DNA from: Nocardia sp. CC227C
GTDB taxonomy: Bacteria > Actinomycetota > Actinomycetes > Mycobacteriales > Mycobacteriaceae
Assembly: GCF_030767025.1 (NCBI RefSeq)
Contig: NZ_JASITE010000002.1
Location: 124,001-188,000 of the forward strand
Length of the DNA stretch: 64,000 nucleotides
Direction: 5' to 3'
Shown: positions 25,722-34,255 of the stretch, one piece after another
How positions within the stretch are numbered: the stretch's first letter is position 1
How the letters are laid out: each line of letters starts with the position of its first letter
Notes under the pieces: model-generated
What the model was told of the DNA's origin: nothing
The model's database searches: none
Seen by the model: the letters and a program-made list of their open reading frames with translations, nothing else
Position numbers and translations under genes: made by a program

Positions 25722-26135
25722 TCAGCAAAAGCCAATTCGTTCGCACTCATTATTCCCAGGCTTGCTCCCATCGACCAGAAGCTGAATAAACTCAGCGATG
25801 AACCAAATGATTCCCCACAAGATGACGATACCGATCGCAACGGCTACGGCAGCCCCTACTACAGCACTGGCCTCCGACAGTATCTTGCCAAAACCGTAGT
25901 GCTCCCTTGAACCCGCAGCGGTGGGGGTACTCTTCGATCTGCTTGTATAGAGGGACATAGCTTGGACAAAGAGGATTACTGCCGCAAGCACGAGCATGGC
26001 AATTGTTGACCACACTGCGGAAGTGCCTACTCCGAGGAATATTAGCAGAAGAATCGGCAGTGCGACGGCGCAGGCAGCGAGAACAGTTCCGCCGCCGACA
26101 CCGACGGGCTTCAGAATAATAACTATCCAGCTCAT
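25722..26135 (-). CDS. Small membrane protein
   Basis: A 137-residue protein with about four hydrophobic segments (ILKPVGVGGGTVLAACAVALPILLLIFLGV, AVWSTIAMLVLAAVILFV, ASAVVGAAVAVAIGIVIL, WGIIWFIAEFIQLLV). Its ATG overlaps the stop of the upstream membrane-protein gene as ATGA, so both are made from one transcript. No family is recognised. Confidence 0.6.
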   Translation of the reverse strand: MSWIVIILKPVGVGGGTVLAACAVALPILLLIFLGVGTSAVWSTIAMLVLAAVILFVQAMSLYTSRSKSTPTAAGSREHYGFGKILSEASAVVGAAVAVAIGIVILWGIIWFIAEFIQLLVDGSKPGNNECERIGFC

Positions 26136-26464
26136 TGCGATCGATTCTGATTGGGAGACCTTTCGGTCAGCTCTCTGGATATTTCGTCCATGAGGTTCAT
26201 ACCCATTCCGACAAGCGTTATGATCAGGACCGTATTTAGTAAAAGGAGTGCAGCCACTGCCCCTTCGACTGGAGCATCTACGAACAACTTGTCGTAAATC
26301 GCTGTCAGGCCGATGTATAAAGGAATCCCTGCCACCACGCAAAGCGCACCCGCTGGACTCCTGACCCTGAGCGTCGTCCAGGTCGGCAAAATGACGAAGA
26401 TCGCTACGGCGAGAACGCGGGTCACGATCACGAGAAAGTCGTGAGCAGACTGCGAGGTGAACAT
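26132..26464 (-). CDS. Small membrane protein, first gene of a pair
   Basis: A 110-residue protein with three or four hydrophobic helices (FLVIVTRVLAVAIFVILPTW, AGALCVVAGIPLYIGLTAI, VAALLLLNTVLIITLVGM) and a charged C-terminus. The start at 26,464 has GGAGG just upstream. It is coupled to the following membrane-protein gene and may form a hetero-oligomer with it. Confidence 0.6.
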   Translation of the reverse strand: MFTSQSAHDFLVIVTRVLAVAIFVILPTWTTLRVRSPAGALCVVAGIPLYIGLTAIYDKLFVDAPVEGAVAALLLLNTVLIITLVGMGMNLMDEISRELTERSPNQNRSQ

Positions 26465-26570
26465 CGAGCCTCCGGGTGGATGTGGGCTCTGTGCGGAGTG
26501 CACACAACAGAGTAAGCGAATCTGCTTGCGTTGCAGGGTAAAATCCGTGCGTCCGACGACAAGGAGTGCC

Positions 26571-27098
26571 ATGGACTGGGATGGGCCAGGCGACAACAAT
26601 CCGGACTACATCGACAAGCACTTCGTGCACATGGTCTGCCTGAGACCGGGCGACTCCAACGACTCACCAATCTGGACCACGTACATCAAGCCGCTCGTGG
26701 ACCCGTTCGCCGACAACACGACCGACTTCCGATACTGCGACGAGGACGAATTCCACGAACTCATCCGGCAGGTGTGGCAGGACGCCGACGTCGACAACGA
26801 CGTCACCATCGACCACGAACGCGATCTGGCGAAGGCAACCTCCGCGGCGAGAGGCAGCCGCATCGACTTCCTCATCTACTACGACGACCTGCACAAGGTC
26901 GGGGTCAAGGTCAAGACCACCAGCATGTGGACCGAAGAGTACGTGCAAGACCAGCTCGTACGATACGCGGAGACCGAACAGGTCGATTCGATGCTGCTTC
27001 TGACCGCAGACCCGGACCTCACCGAGATCGAGTGGCCGCGTTCGCTGCGTGTGCCGCTGTTCATCGTCCTACTTAGCGGCCGGCGCGGACGGCTGTAG
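26571..27098 (+). CDS. PD-(D/E)XK-nuclease-like protein lacking the usual Glu
   Basis: A 175-residue protein. Residues 94-140 follow the pattern of PD-(D/E)XK-fold proteins (SRIDFLIYYDDLHKVGVKVK, then QDQLVRYAETEQVDSMLLLTA), with the catalytic Asp candidate in RIDFL. The strand that normally carries E-x-K reads VGVKVK, so the Glu is replaced by Lys. The protein may be a non-catalytic relative, or the resemblance may be superficial. It is divergent from the membrane-protein pair. Confidence 0.5.
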   Translation: MDWDGPGDNNPDYIDKHFVHMVCLRPGDSNDSPIWTTYIKPLVDPFADNTTDFRYCDEDEFHELIRQVWQDADVDNDVTIDHERDLAKATSAARGSRIDFLIYYDDLHKVGVKVKTTSMWTEEYVQDQLVRYAETEQVDSMLLLTADPDLTEIEWPRSLRVPLFIVLLSGRRGRL

Positions 27099-27187
27099 TC
27101 GGGTTCGGTTGCGGCGGGTCGCATGTGTTGGCACGCGAGCGCTGTGTTGAGGGAACCGGCGCCTGCGGATCACCGTCTAACTGGTGG

Positions 27188-27301
27188 ATGGACCAGCATC
27201 GGCGTCGTGAGCTTCGCGAAATAGGTTACGACCCTGACGATTTGACCGTCCAGTTGGATCTGGCGTGGATTCGGTGGCTGCTGCGGCGGAAGATCACCTG
27301 A
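27188..27301 (+). CDS. Possible 37-residue protein
   Basis: A short frame with the codon usage of a GC-rich gene, encoding a basic, Trp- and Arg-rich peptide (QLDLAWIRWLLRRKIT at the end). No ribosome binding site stands out. It may be a real small protein or the tail of a deleted gene. Confidence 0.3.
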   Translation: MDQHRRRELREIGYDPDDLTVQLDLAWIRWLLRRKIT

Positions 27302-27460
27302 CGCGGCGGCGAACCCGAGAATACTGGGTAGACCGGCACCGCCCCGCCGCAGACATTCTGTGCCGAGGTCGCCCAAACCAGACAGCGGTGGCTAACATCG
27401 CCCACGCCTCAACGGATGCCCCGACCACGACGTTCATCCCACGCCATGAAGGGACATCCC

Positions 27461-27880
27461 GTGAAGACACTCGCTCGCATCGTCAGCATCGCCGCGCTCA
27501 CGCTGCTCGCCGGCGCACCCACCGCGGCAGCGTTACCCACCGGCAGCGGCGGCACCGACGCGCCAGCGCCCCCGCTGTCGACCACCGAGACAGTGAACAT
27601 CGGCGACTACTGCGCGTCCACATACGCGCCGACGCGGACCGTTGCTCAGACCGCGGACGGGCAGACCGTGTATTGCGTGCAGGTGAAGCGTACCGACGCG
27701 TACGTGTGGTGGCCGGTCAACGAGGAGTTGCCGGTCGACCCGCATCACAGCGTTTCGCCCGGCGATGACTGCTTGGGTGAAGGTGAGCAGTGGGTCGACG
27801 GGCAGGGCCGCGCGATCCAGTGCAACAAGACCCAAAACGGCCGCCTGCGCGGCAACCTCGTCTGGCAGCTCCAGCACTAG
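27461..27880 (+). CDS. Secreted Cys-containing hypothetical protein
   Basis: A 139-residue exported protein. Its signal peptide (KTLARIVSIAALTLLAGAPTAAA) is followed by a domain with four Cys residues (DYCAST, VYCVQV, DDCLGE, QCNKTQ). I choose the GTG at 27,461 because GAAGGGA is 7-8 bases upstream; an ATG five codons earlier overlaps that site. The repeated C-x-D/G patterns suggest two disulphides outside the cell. Function unknown. Confidence 0.6.
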   Translation: MKTLARIVSIAALTLLAGAPTAAALPTGSGGTDAPAPPLSTTETVNIGDYCASTYAPTRTVAQTADGQTVYCVQVKRTDAYVWWPVNEELPVDPHHSVSPGDDCLGEGEQWVDGQGRAIQCNKTQNGRLRGNLVWQLQH

Positions 27881-27980
27881 CGAGTCCGACGGCAGCGGGT
27901 TCTGTGCTTGTCGGCGGGTCCTGGTAGCGTCCGACCGTCAACCACGCTGATGCGATCAGCACGGTCCGACTACCCCCGAA

Positions 27981-28015
27981 CGAGCCCCGCGCCGACGCAG
28001 ACGGTCCGGGGCTCG
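27981..28015 (+). terminator. Hairpin after the secreted-protein gene
   Basis: CGAGCCCCG (27,981-27,989) and CGGGGCTCG (28,007-28,015) form a perfect 9-bp stem followed by GTTTGG. It lies 100 bases after the stop codon and is a likely intrinsic terminator. Confidence 0.6.
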
Positions 28016-28190
28016 GTTTGGCTCTTGGGGACGGAGTGGGACCTGCCTACCAGAGCGCGCGTTGAGACCGCTCGAGGTACGCGCGAAACGGTCAGGGCTC
28101 CATGCCGTTTCGGCAGTACCGATTATTGGCCGGACAGCAGATCGCGTGCTACCGCTGGAGCGGCGCCGGTCTCTCCATCATGATCGATCT

Positions 28191-29189
28191 ATGGCGACGC
28201 ACGCGGACCTGACGGCAGCGATGGACTACCTGGCAGTGGACACGTGGCGTCGCCTCGAACACGGACAACCGCGTGGCCTGGCACCCAGCGAAGAGTCCAT
28301 CACCGACTATCTGCTGTTCGAACTGAACCAGCAGTTTCCACAGATTCTCGTCCACAAACCCAGCAAACGGGAGGAGGCACGCGTCGGTGCGGACTGGGAG
28401 TGGTGGATCGGAGCAGATACCCGGTGGCTGTGCCTGCGGGTACAGGCGAAAAAGTTCTTCGGCCAAAACTATCGGCATCTCGGCCATAGGATCGGGAACA
28501 CGGGTATTCGGCAGATCGACCTGCTGATCGCCGGATGCGATCAACGCGGGTACCTTCCGTACCACGTTTTCTACAATGGTTGGGCCAGTGGCCATTTCGA
28601 CGGCCACGACCTCGCAGCCCTGAAGACCAACGACCAGTTCTTCCCGCATACGTCGGGGCGGCCGATCACGATGCGAAGCCCCATGCACCCGCACGGCTAC
28701 GAGACAGTGACGCTTGGGGAGGAGAATCCGCGATGGTGGGGATGTTCGGCCTTGCCGAGTCGTGTCGTGCGGAACCTGCTGCAGGCCCGCCATCGACACT
28801 ACGTCCCACGCTATTTGGCGCACGCTATGCCGTGGTCGATGCTGTTTTCGCCTACCGACGCCACCCGTGCGCACGAACGTATCCCTGCGGGGCTTACCGA
28901 CATCGTCGACGTCATCCATTGGCGTCTGCTCAGCGGCACTCCCGAGACCACAGCGCCTATGGCTCCGGTACCCGAGGACACGCAGGACGCAGATTCCATC
29001 TTGGACGGACAACGACTCACGGCCCTTCCACGTTATGTCCGGGCCGTATTCGACGGCCACCGGGCCGCCGATCTGGGTGACGTAAACAAAGCGACGGATG
29101 ACCGAGTCGCTGCCCGACGACTCGTCCTCACCGATCTGGACGACTTTCCCACCGACCCATCTCCGACATCGGTACGGCCGCTACCCTGA
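28191..29189 (+). CDS. DUF6615-like protein
   Basis: A 332-residue protein. The first half has the pattern I associate with DUF6615 (TWRRLEHGQPRGLAPSEESITDYLLFEL, then ADWEWWIGADTRWLCLRVQAKKF at about residues 92-116). The acidic and Lys residues in EWWIG ... QAKK could be a nuclease-like core, because D-x(n)-Q-x-K is seen in PD-(D/E)XK relatives; this is inference. The start ATG has no good Shine-Dalgarno sequence. It stands alone in the island and may be part of the defence cargo. Confidence 0.6.
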   Translation: MATHADLTAAMDYLAVDTWRRLEHGQPRGLAPSEESITDYLLFELNQQFPQILVHKPSKREEARVGADWEWWIGADTRWLCLRVQAKKFFGQNYRHLGHRIGNTGIRQIDLLIAGCDQRGYLPYHVFYNGWASGHFDGHDLAALKTNDQFFPHTSGRPITMRSPMHPHGYETVTLGEENPRWWGCSALPSRVVRNLLQARHRHYVPRYLAHAMPWSMLFSPTDATRAHERIPAGLTDIVDVIHWRLLSGTPETTAPMAPVPEDTQDADSILDGQRLTALPRYVRAVFDGHRAADLGDVNKATDDRVAARRLVLTDLDDFPTDPSPTSVRPLP

Positions 29190-29475
29190 AATTCGCCCGG
29201 AGTCCATCGGTTCGAGCCGTCTTACGTGCGGACCATGCTGATTGCCGATACCCGGCGGTGAGGATACGTGCGGTCCGGGCGCCCCGGCCTGCGAGCCGAC
29301 ACTCGAAACGCAAGCAGCCTTTGCCTTCGCTGCCAGACAAGCCGTCCAGTTCCCCTCGGTGCCGGCTTGCCCGTCGCGGGCACTCGACTGTATCGGTCAT
29401 CCGCTAGCAGACCATCTCCTTTCCACGGTTTACGATCCCACTCACCACGGAAATCACACTGGAAAGGGCTGCTTC

Positions 29476-29814
29476 ATGGCACGCAAGGTCATCGTCGAGA
29501 TGGTGGACGACTACGACGGTCAGTCCAAGGCCGAGGAGACGGTGCTGTTCGCTGTCGATGGTGTGGCCTACGAGATCGACCTGTCGAAGTTGAACGCCGC
29601 CAAGATGCGCGGGATGTTCGAGCAGTGGACTCCGCACGCGCGCCGGGTCGGCCGCGTGCCGCGAGGCAAGGCGGCGGGCAAGCCGCGGCCGGCGGTCGAT
29701 CGGGAGCAGACGCAGGCGATCCGGGACTGGGCGCGCAAGAACGGCTTCGAGGTGTCCAGCCGCGGCCGCGTCCCGAGTGAGGTGCTGGAGGCCTACAACA
29801 AGGCGAACGCGTAG
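29476..29814 (+). CDS. lsr2: Lsr2 nucleoid-associated xenogeneic silencer
   Basis: A 112-residue protein with full Lsr2 architecture. The N-terminal dimerisation domain (MARKVIVEMVDDYDGQSKAEETV ... YEIDLSKLNAAKMRGMF) is followed by a basic linker and a C-terminal DNA-binding domain (IRDWARKNGFEVSSRGRVPSEVLEAY) whose RGR loop inserts in the minor groove of AT-rich DNA. GGAAAGGG precedes the ATG. Lsr2 silences foreign low-GC genes. Mycolata usually have a core chromosomal copy, so this may be an additional island-borne paralogue that quiets the AT-richer genes nearby. Confidence 0.92.
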   Translation: MARKVIVEMVDDYDGQSKAEETVLFAVDGVAYEIDLSKLNAAKMRGMFEQWTPHARRVGRVPRGKAAGKPRPAVDREQTQAIRDWARKNGFEVSSRGRVPSEVLEAYNKANA

Positions 29815-30025
29815 CGCATGCGCGCGTCCGCTCCTCTCGACGGGGCGGACATGATGTTTCTTCGCGAGGTGGGCATCAAATCGGCCGCTGAACCGATCCT
29901 GCGCACCTCGGCGAAGCACGTGCCGGGGCGACCACTGCTGAGCGCGGCGGGGTTTTCCGAAGATGCCGCCCGCTGCTGCGAAGGCAATCTACGCTGCTCG
30001 TAGAGTACGAGCGGAGGCGATGCGC

Positions 30026-30808
30026 ATGCGACGGGAATCGCGCCTTTCCGGCAGTGAGGCCGTTGCCGTCTTCCTGGACTTCGAGAACCTCGCCCTCGGT
30101 GTGGGCGGGGGCGCTCCTGGCACACAGGCTATTCCGGCCGCGGCGCTGCGCTGGCTGTGCCGCGGGTTCGGCAATGCGTCGGTACGGCGCGCCTATGCCG
30201 ACTGGCGTGATGAACGGTTCGGCCGGTACGAGCAGGCACTCGCCGAAAACGGCATCGATCTGGTCCAGCTCGGCCGGTTCGCACCAGGGACGCACAAGAA
30301 CGCCGCCGACATCCGGTTGGCCGTCGATGCGATGGAAACCCTGATCACCCACGCGGAGATCGGGGTCTTCGTATTGGTCACCGGCGACAGCGACTTCACC
30401 CCGCTCGTGCAGAAGCTGCGCGAGTTCGGCAAACATGTCATCGGCATCGGCGCCAGCGAGACCACCACGAGCACCCGGCTGGTATCGGTGTGTAGCGAGT
30501 ACAAGTTCTGGGAGACCGTCTTGCGCCACGCCGACCCAGCCGACAAGATCACCGCCAATCGTCACCCGGCAACCGCCGCCAGCGACACCACACAGGCCCG
30601 GCACCTTCTCGTTCAAGCGATGTCCCAGATCATGACCGACACCCCCACCGCCAGCGCGATCAAGACCAAGATGCTCGCACTGGATCCGACATTCGATGAG
30701 AGCGCCCACGGCTTTCGCAGCTTCCGCGACTTCCTGGCCCAAGTCGGCGGGGCGACGATCGTCGGGCGGTCGGGCGGTGACATCACGGTGAGGCTGGCGG
30801 ACGCATAG
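30026..30808 (+). CDS. NYN-domain putative RNase with C-terminal LOTUS (OST-HTH) domain
   Basis: A 260-residue protein. The N-terminal NYN (PIN-like) domain has its acidic residues in AVFLDFENLAL, NAADIRLAVDAMETL and LVTGDSDFTPLVQKLREFG. The C-terminal OST-HTH/LOTUS domain (about 188-258) reads ARHLLVQAMSQI ... SAHGFRSFRDFLAQVGGATIV. NYN proteins are metal-dependent ribonucleases and LOTUS domains bind RNA, so RNA processing is likely. GGAGG lies 8 bases before the chosen ATG; an ATG two codons earlier is possible. Confidence 0.85.
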   Translation: MRRESRLSGSEAVAVFLDFENLALGVGGGAPGTQAIPAAALRWLCRGFGNASVRRAYADWRDERFGRYEQALAENGIDLVQLGRFAPGTHKNAADIRLAVDAMETLITHAEIGVFVLVTGDSDFTPLVQKLREFGKHVIGIGASETTTSTRLVSVCSEYKFWETVLRHADPADKITANRHPATAASDTTQARHLLVQAMSQIMTDTPTASAIKTKMLALDPTFDESAHGFRSFRDFLAQVGGATIVGRSGGDITVRLADA

Positions 30809-30815
30809 GCACGAC

Positions 30816-30851
30816 TGTGCCTGGCGATACCCGCAGGCCCCGCCAGGCACA
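30816..30851. terminator. Bidirectional hairpin
   Basis: TGTGCCTGGC (30,816-30,825) and GCCAGGCACA (30,842-30,851) form a perfect 10-bp stem between two convergent genes. Confidence 0.6.
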
Positions 30852-30870
30852 TGTCCTGGAATCTGAATCC

Positions 30871-31293
30871 TCAGACGCGAGCAGTACTCGGTACGTCCGG
30901 CAACTGCTCAGCACGGCGCAGCGCACCGACCAGACTATCGAGATACAGCATGGCCCCCAGCGACATGCCATGGGCCACTCGACCCAGCCGCCGCAACGAC
31001 CGGTTGTGGAATCCCTCCACCACCTCGGCGTCGCCAGCATGCGTCATGACCGGATCGGCGGCAAAGAGTCCTGGATCGACGTCGAAGAACTCGGCCAGGC
31101 CCATCCGTAGCAGGGCCGGTGCCCCGCCGAGGGCTCCCCCGCTCCGGAGGGCGGTGATGTAGTCCGCAGGGGCGGGATAGCCTGCGGCAGTCAGCCATTC
31201 GGCCACCATCTCGTCGGACAGCGGTCGACCGTGGTGGCGTTCCCACATCTCGAACACCAGGTTCAGCCGGGCTCCCAGATCGGTGTTGTTCAT
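30871..31293 (-). CDS. EspR-like helix-turn-helix protein
   Basis: A 140-residue protein. Its N-terminal part (LGARLNLVFEMWERHHGRPLSDEMVAEWLTAAGYPAPADYITALRSG) matches the EspR-type helix-turn-helix that actinobacteria use for nucleoid-associated and XRE-like regulators. The rest (FFDVDPGLFAADP ...) is helical and could dimerise. It is convergent with the NYN gene. Targets are unknown. Confidence 0.65.
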   Translation of the reverse strand: MNNTDLGARLNLVFEMWERHHGRPLSDEMVAEWLTAAGYPAPADYITALRSGGALGGAPALLRMGLAEFFDVDPGLFAADPVMTHAGDAEVVEGFHNRSLRRLGRVAHGMSLGAMLYLDSLVGALRRAEQLPDVPSTARV

Positions 31294-31402
31294 GACGAGC
31301 CTCCCTTCCTGCGACGCTGCAAGATCACTGCCACATTGGCGAACCTGACGCTAACGTGCCGGCGGCGAGGGAGCGCCGGGTTCACGGATTTGGCACAACC
31401 GG

Positions 31403-32581
31403 TCAGTCCAAAGAGGACCCGCCCGGGGCTCGGACGTTGCGCGGCCGCTTCCGGGCGCCGTTGCTGGATGCAATAGTGGAAGCCGGGCGCTCAGCTGTAA
31501 CCCAGACGAATCCGACGCCGCTTCGCGGGAAGACCCAGCCGTCAAGGCCGACCCGAACGGATCTGCCGGGCACAGTGTTTGGTGAGCGTTCGATACGGGT
31601 TGCCCTGCTGCTGGCGATGAAGTCGAGCACGCTGACCCGCTCGATAGCGCAGTCGCTGTAGTCGAGTTCGACCTCGATGCCGCGGGTGGGCTGCTCGATG
31701 TCGACGAAGAGCAGGTGGCCGCGCCGCTCGGTGACGGTGCGGTAGGTGTACGCGATGGTGACCGGTGCCTCGGCCTGCCTCACATCGAGGCCGAGGTCGG
31801 CAGTGTAGATCTGCCCAGTCTTTCGGGCGGAACGCCGGATGGTGCGCTCCTGTCCGTCGACACTGAACTGGAGTAGTTCGAACGCGACCTGATCGGTGGC
31901 GTCGATGCCCTCTTTGGGCGTGACATACCAGGCGAAGGTGCCATCCTCGCGCGCCAGTTCGGCGTATTCGGTCTTGTCGGAGACGGCGGCGAAGCGGCGC
32001 GATTGGTGTCTGGGGATGACGCTGTACTCCCAGCGCACCGTGACGGTGAAGAGATCTGGCCGGGCGGGGTTCTTCGACGGGAGGTAGGAGGCCGGCGACA
32101 GCCGGATCTCGACCTTGGCGTCGTGCCAGCGCTCCGACGCCTGGATGGCCTGGTCGCGGATGTCTTGGTAGACCTCCTCGGCGAACGTCTTGTCACCGAG
32201 ACGCAGCGCGAGGCTGTTGCGGATGACGCCGTCGAGCGTTTCTGGGCTGGCCACTCGCGCGAGGTCTTGGTTACCGAGCGCGAATCCTTGGATCACTGCG
32301 TCGCGCATGGCTGGAGCGGATTCGGCCAGCACTCGCTTGAGCCGGGCGACGTCGCGGGCTTCCCGATCTTTGCCGACGAAGTAGTCGATGCCCAGGCCGA
32401 GCACCGCGGCCACGAGCAGAGTGCCGCCGACCTCGCTCCAGGGGAAGAAGCTGAGCCAGCCCGGTGCCAGGGTCTCGGACAAGTACGCACCCAGCACCAT
32501 CAACCCGATTCCAAGACCAGCCACCAGGATGGCGGCGATGATGGTCTGCAGTTTGGTGATGCGCTGAAGCTGATCGTGCAT
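31403..32581 (-). CDS. Membrane protein with large cytoplasmic domain, function unknown
   Basis: A 392-residue protein with two N-terminal transmembrane helices (about 14-34 and 51-68: IIAAILVAGLGIGLMVLGAYL, GGTLLVAAVLGLGIDYFVG). The next 300 residues are soluble, beginning with a helical segment and then beta-rich. A TACAAT -10-like box lies 11 bases before the ATG. The gene lies 112 bases downstream of the 13-residue peptide ORF on the same strand. I do not recognise the family. Confidence 0.65.
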   Translation of the reverse strand: MHDQLQRITKLQTIIAAILVAGLGIGLMVLGAYLSETLAPGWLSFFPWSEVGGTLLVAAVLGLGIDYFVGKDREARDVARLKRVLAESAPAMRDAVIQGFALGNQDLARVASPETLDGVIRNSLALRLGDKTFAEEVYQDIRDQAIQASERWHDAKVEIRLSPASYLPSKNPARPDLFTVTVRWEYSVIPRHQSRRFAAVSDKTEYAELAREDGTFAWYVTPKEGIDATDQVAFELLQFSVDGQERTIRRSARKTGQIYTADLGLDVRQAEAPVTIAYTYRTVTERRGHLLFVDIEQPTRGIEVELDYSDCAIERVSVLDFIASSRATRIERSPNTVPGRSVRVGLDGWVFPRSGVGFVWVTAERPASTIASSNGARKRPRNVRAPGGSSLD

Positions 32582-32692
32582 AGACTGCCACTATTGTAGC
32601 AAGCCTAAGCAATGATTAATAGCGAAAGGGAAAGGGCCGCAGCGGGTTTCATTCTGTCCACTACGACCCTTTCATGTCGACACGAGGGCATT

Positions 32693-32734
32693 TTAGCCGT
32701 CGCCACCGCCGATGAAGCCGTCACCGCCGCCCAT
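32693..32734 (-). CDS. 13-residue Gly/Asp-rich micropeptide ORF
   Basis: The reading frame encodes MGGGDGFIGGGDG and is preceded by AGGGAGG six bases before the ATG, one of the strongest ribosome binding sites in the window. The peptide holds two copies of GGGDG. It is divergent from an XRE regulator gene, with a perfect palindrome between them, and is followed by a membrane-protein gene. It could be a signalling peptide, a translated leader or a chance ORF. No homologue can be checked here. Confidence 0.4.
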   Translation of the reverse strand: MGGGDGFIGGGDG

Positions 32735-32784
32735 GGTTCACCTCCCTACCCGGTTGCCGCGCCGCCGGAATGGGCGCGGTGCGA

Positions 32785-32805
32785 AATATCCTAAATTGGG
32801 ATATT
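32785..32805. promoter_or_regulatory. Operator candidate of the XRE regulator
   Basis: AATATCC (32,785-32,791) and GGATATT (32,799-32,805) form a perfect 7-7-7 inverted repeat. It lies 26 bases before the GTG of the XRE gene and 50 bases upstream of the divergent micropeptide ORF. The spacing fits autoregulation by an XRE dimer. Confidence 0.6.
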
Positions 32806-32831
32806 GCGCGGCGCAAGGTGCGGTTTGCCTT

Positions 32832-33062
32832 GTGGAAAAGTCGATCTATTCGGCCGAGTACCAGCGCCTTTGCGCGGTGCTAAGGCAGCTGCGCCGCGAC
32901 GCGGGCCTCACCCAGGTGGAGGTGGCCGCCCGGCTTGACGTCCCCCAGTCCTTCGTCAGTAAGTACGAGAGCGGCGAGCGGCGGTTGGATGTGATCGAGT
33001 TGCGGCATGTGGCGGAGGCGCTGGGGGTGACACTCGCGGAGGTTGTGGGACGCCTCGGCTGA
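32832..33062 (+). CDS. Small XRE-family regulator
   Basis: A 76-residue single-domain Cro/C1 helix-turn-helix protein (AVLRQLRRDAGLTQVEVAARLDVPQSFVSKYESGERRLDVIELRHVAEALGV). The start is GTG at 32,832. With no ligand domain it should bind DNA constitutively unless another factor intervenes. The palindrome just upstream is its likely site. Confidence 0.85.
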   Translation: MEKSIYSAEYQRLCAVLRQLRRDAGLTQVEVAARLDVPQSFVSKYESGERRLDVIELRHVAEALGVTLAEVVGRLG

Positions 33063-33294
33063 TCACCGCCGCAAGGAGGCTTCGCCCCCGGCTCAGCATC
33101 CTCCGCTAGAGCCAGGGGCATCTCGCCACCGCGCGTTTCTGTCGCCGTCGCTCAGGTCGGTGGTGTGAGTTGAGCCGACGCGCACCTCGTGGAAAAGCAT
33201 CGTTGGCCGGGTTCATGGCCAGTTTCGGTACCGTCTACCTCATCGCCGAGATGGATGTTCGGCGGTTTTCGTGATTGTCCGTCACGCTTACGGA

Positions 33295-33984
33295 TCACCG
33301 AATCATTCCCGCAACGCGCGAAAAGGCTTCTGCGATGGTATCGCGGTTCCGGCGATGGGTGTCCTTGTCGTCCTGAAAGATCGACTGCGGCCCTGGACTG
33401 GCGGTGAACAAGACCTCGGCATTGCGAAACCTCGGGTGCTTCCGTCCTACCGCCGCCGTCCAAGCGGGCCAGGTCTTCGTCTTCCCCATCACGATGACCG
33501 CCGCGAGGTCGCCAGGAAGTAAGTCGACCACTTCCTCAAGATAGGGTCGAGCACGCACTGCCTCGTCCTGGAGACTGCGCCTCCCCTTGGCGGGATTGGC
33601 GACCCACCACGGGATGACATTCCAGGGGATGTAGTCGGTGTACTGCAGTCCCGTTTCCTCGCATAGCTGGTACACGTTATGCGCAGTCTGGTCGTTGTTG
33701 TGCAGACTGATGAAACCCGACTCTCCGTGCGCAGCGCCCGAGGGATCCTGCAGCACCATCAGCACTTTCGCTCCACGCGACCCAGCTCTGGGATCGAAGT
33801 ACGGCACACTCTCGCCGGTCACGGCCTGCACCGTATCCACCCAGCGGTTCAACTCCCCGATGGGGCCGGTGTAGCGCGCTGCCATCCGCTCCTCGACGTT
33901 ACGAGGAGTCACTATCTTGCTCAGTAGTTCGCCGCGGTCGAATGCAATGCGGTTCTTCACACCTCGATACGAGCGGGATGCCAT
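33295..33984 (-). CDS. Uracil-DNA-glycosylase-like protein
   Basis: A 229-residue protein with signs of the uracil-DNA glycosylase superfamily. VLMVLQDPSGAAHGESGF occupies the position of the catalytic G-x-D-P-like loop, TDYIPWNVIPWWV follows, and a late SPGPQSIF takes the place of the H-P-S motif (no His here). The residue changes make a classical repair role uncertain; UDG-fold proteins also occur in mobile elements. The chosen ATG is the first one that leaves family-like sequence only; upstream in-frame sequence looks non-coding. Confidence 0.55.
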   Translation of the reverse strand: MASRSYRGVKNRIAFDRGELLSKIVTPRNVEERMAARYTGPIGELNRWVDTVQAVTGESVPYFDPRAGSRGAKVLMVLQDPSGAAHGESGFISLHNNDQTAHNVYQLCEETGLQYTDYIPWNVIPWWVANPAKGRRSLQDEAVRARPYLEEVVDLLPGDLAAVIVMGKTKTWPAWTAAVGRKHPRFRNAEVLFTASPGPQSIFQDDKDTHRRNRDTIAEAFSRVAGMIR

Positions 33985-34255
33985 GCCCCATACGTCGATG
34001 GCCGATCGTCCAGCGTTAACGACACTCTGAAAGATAGGGGGATGGCCAGCCGCACTACACCGGCGGTCGGCACATGGTTGACGGCGTGATACCAGGTTCC
34101 GGCGGATCCGGTGTCGGCGCTGCCGTCTTGCGGGCGCAGGGAGTCGAGTCGCTGCTGTACGGGGTGAACATCGACGAAGCCCCGACAAGTGGTCACTCGC
34201 CCAGAACGGCTGACGAGCTCGCCCCGCGTCATCGCATCTCAGATAGCATTCCAGC

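Noticed and set aside
29190..29475. Possible tRNA because of a GGTTCGA-like stretch near 29,206
   Set aside because: No acceptor, D or anticodon stems could be matched at the right distances.
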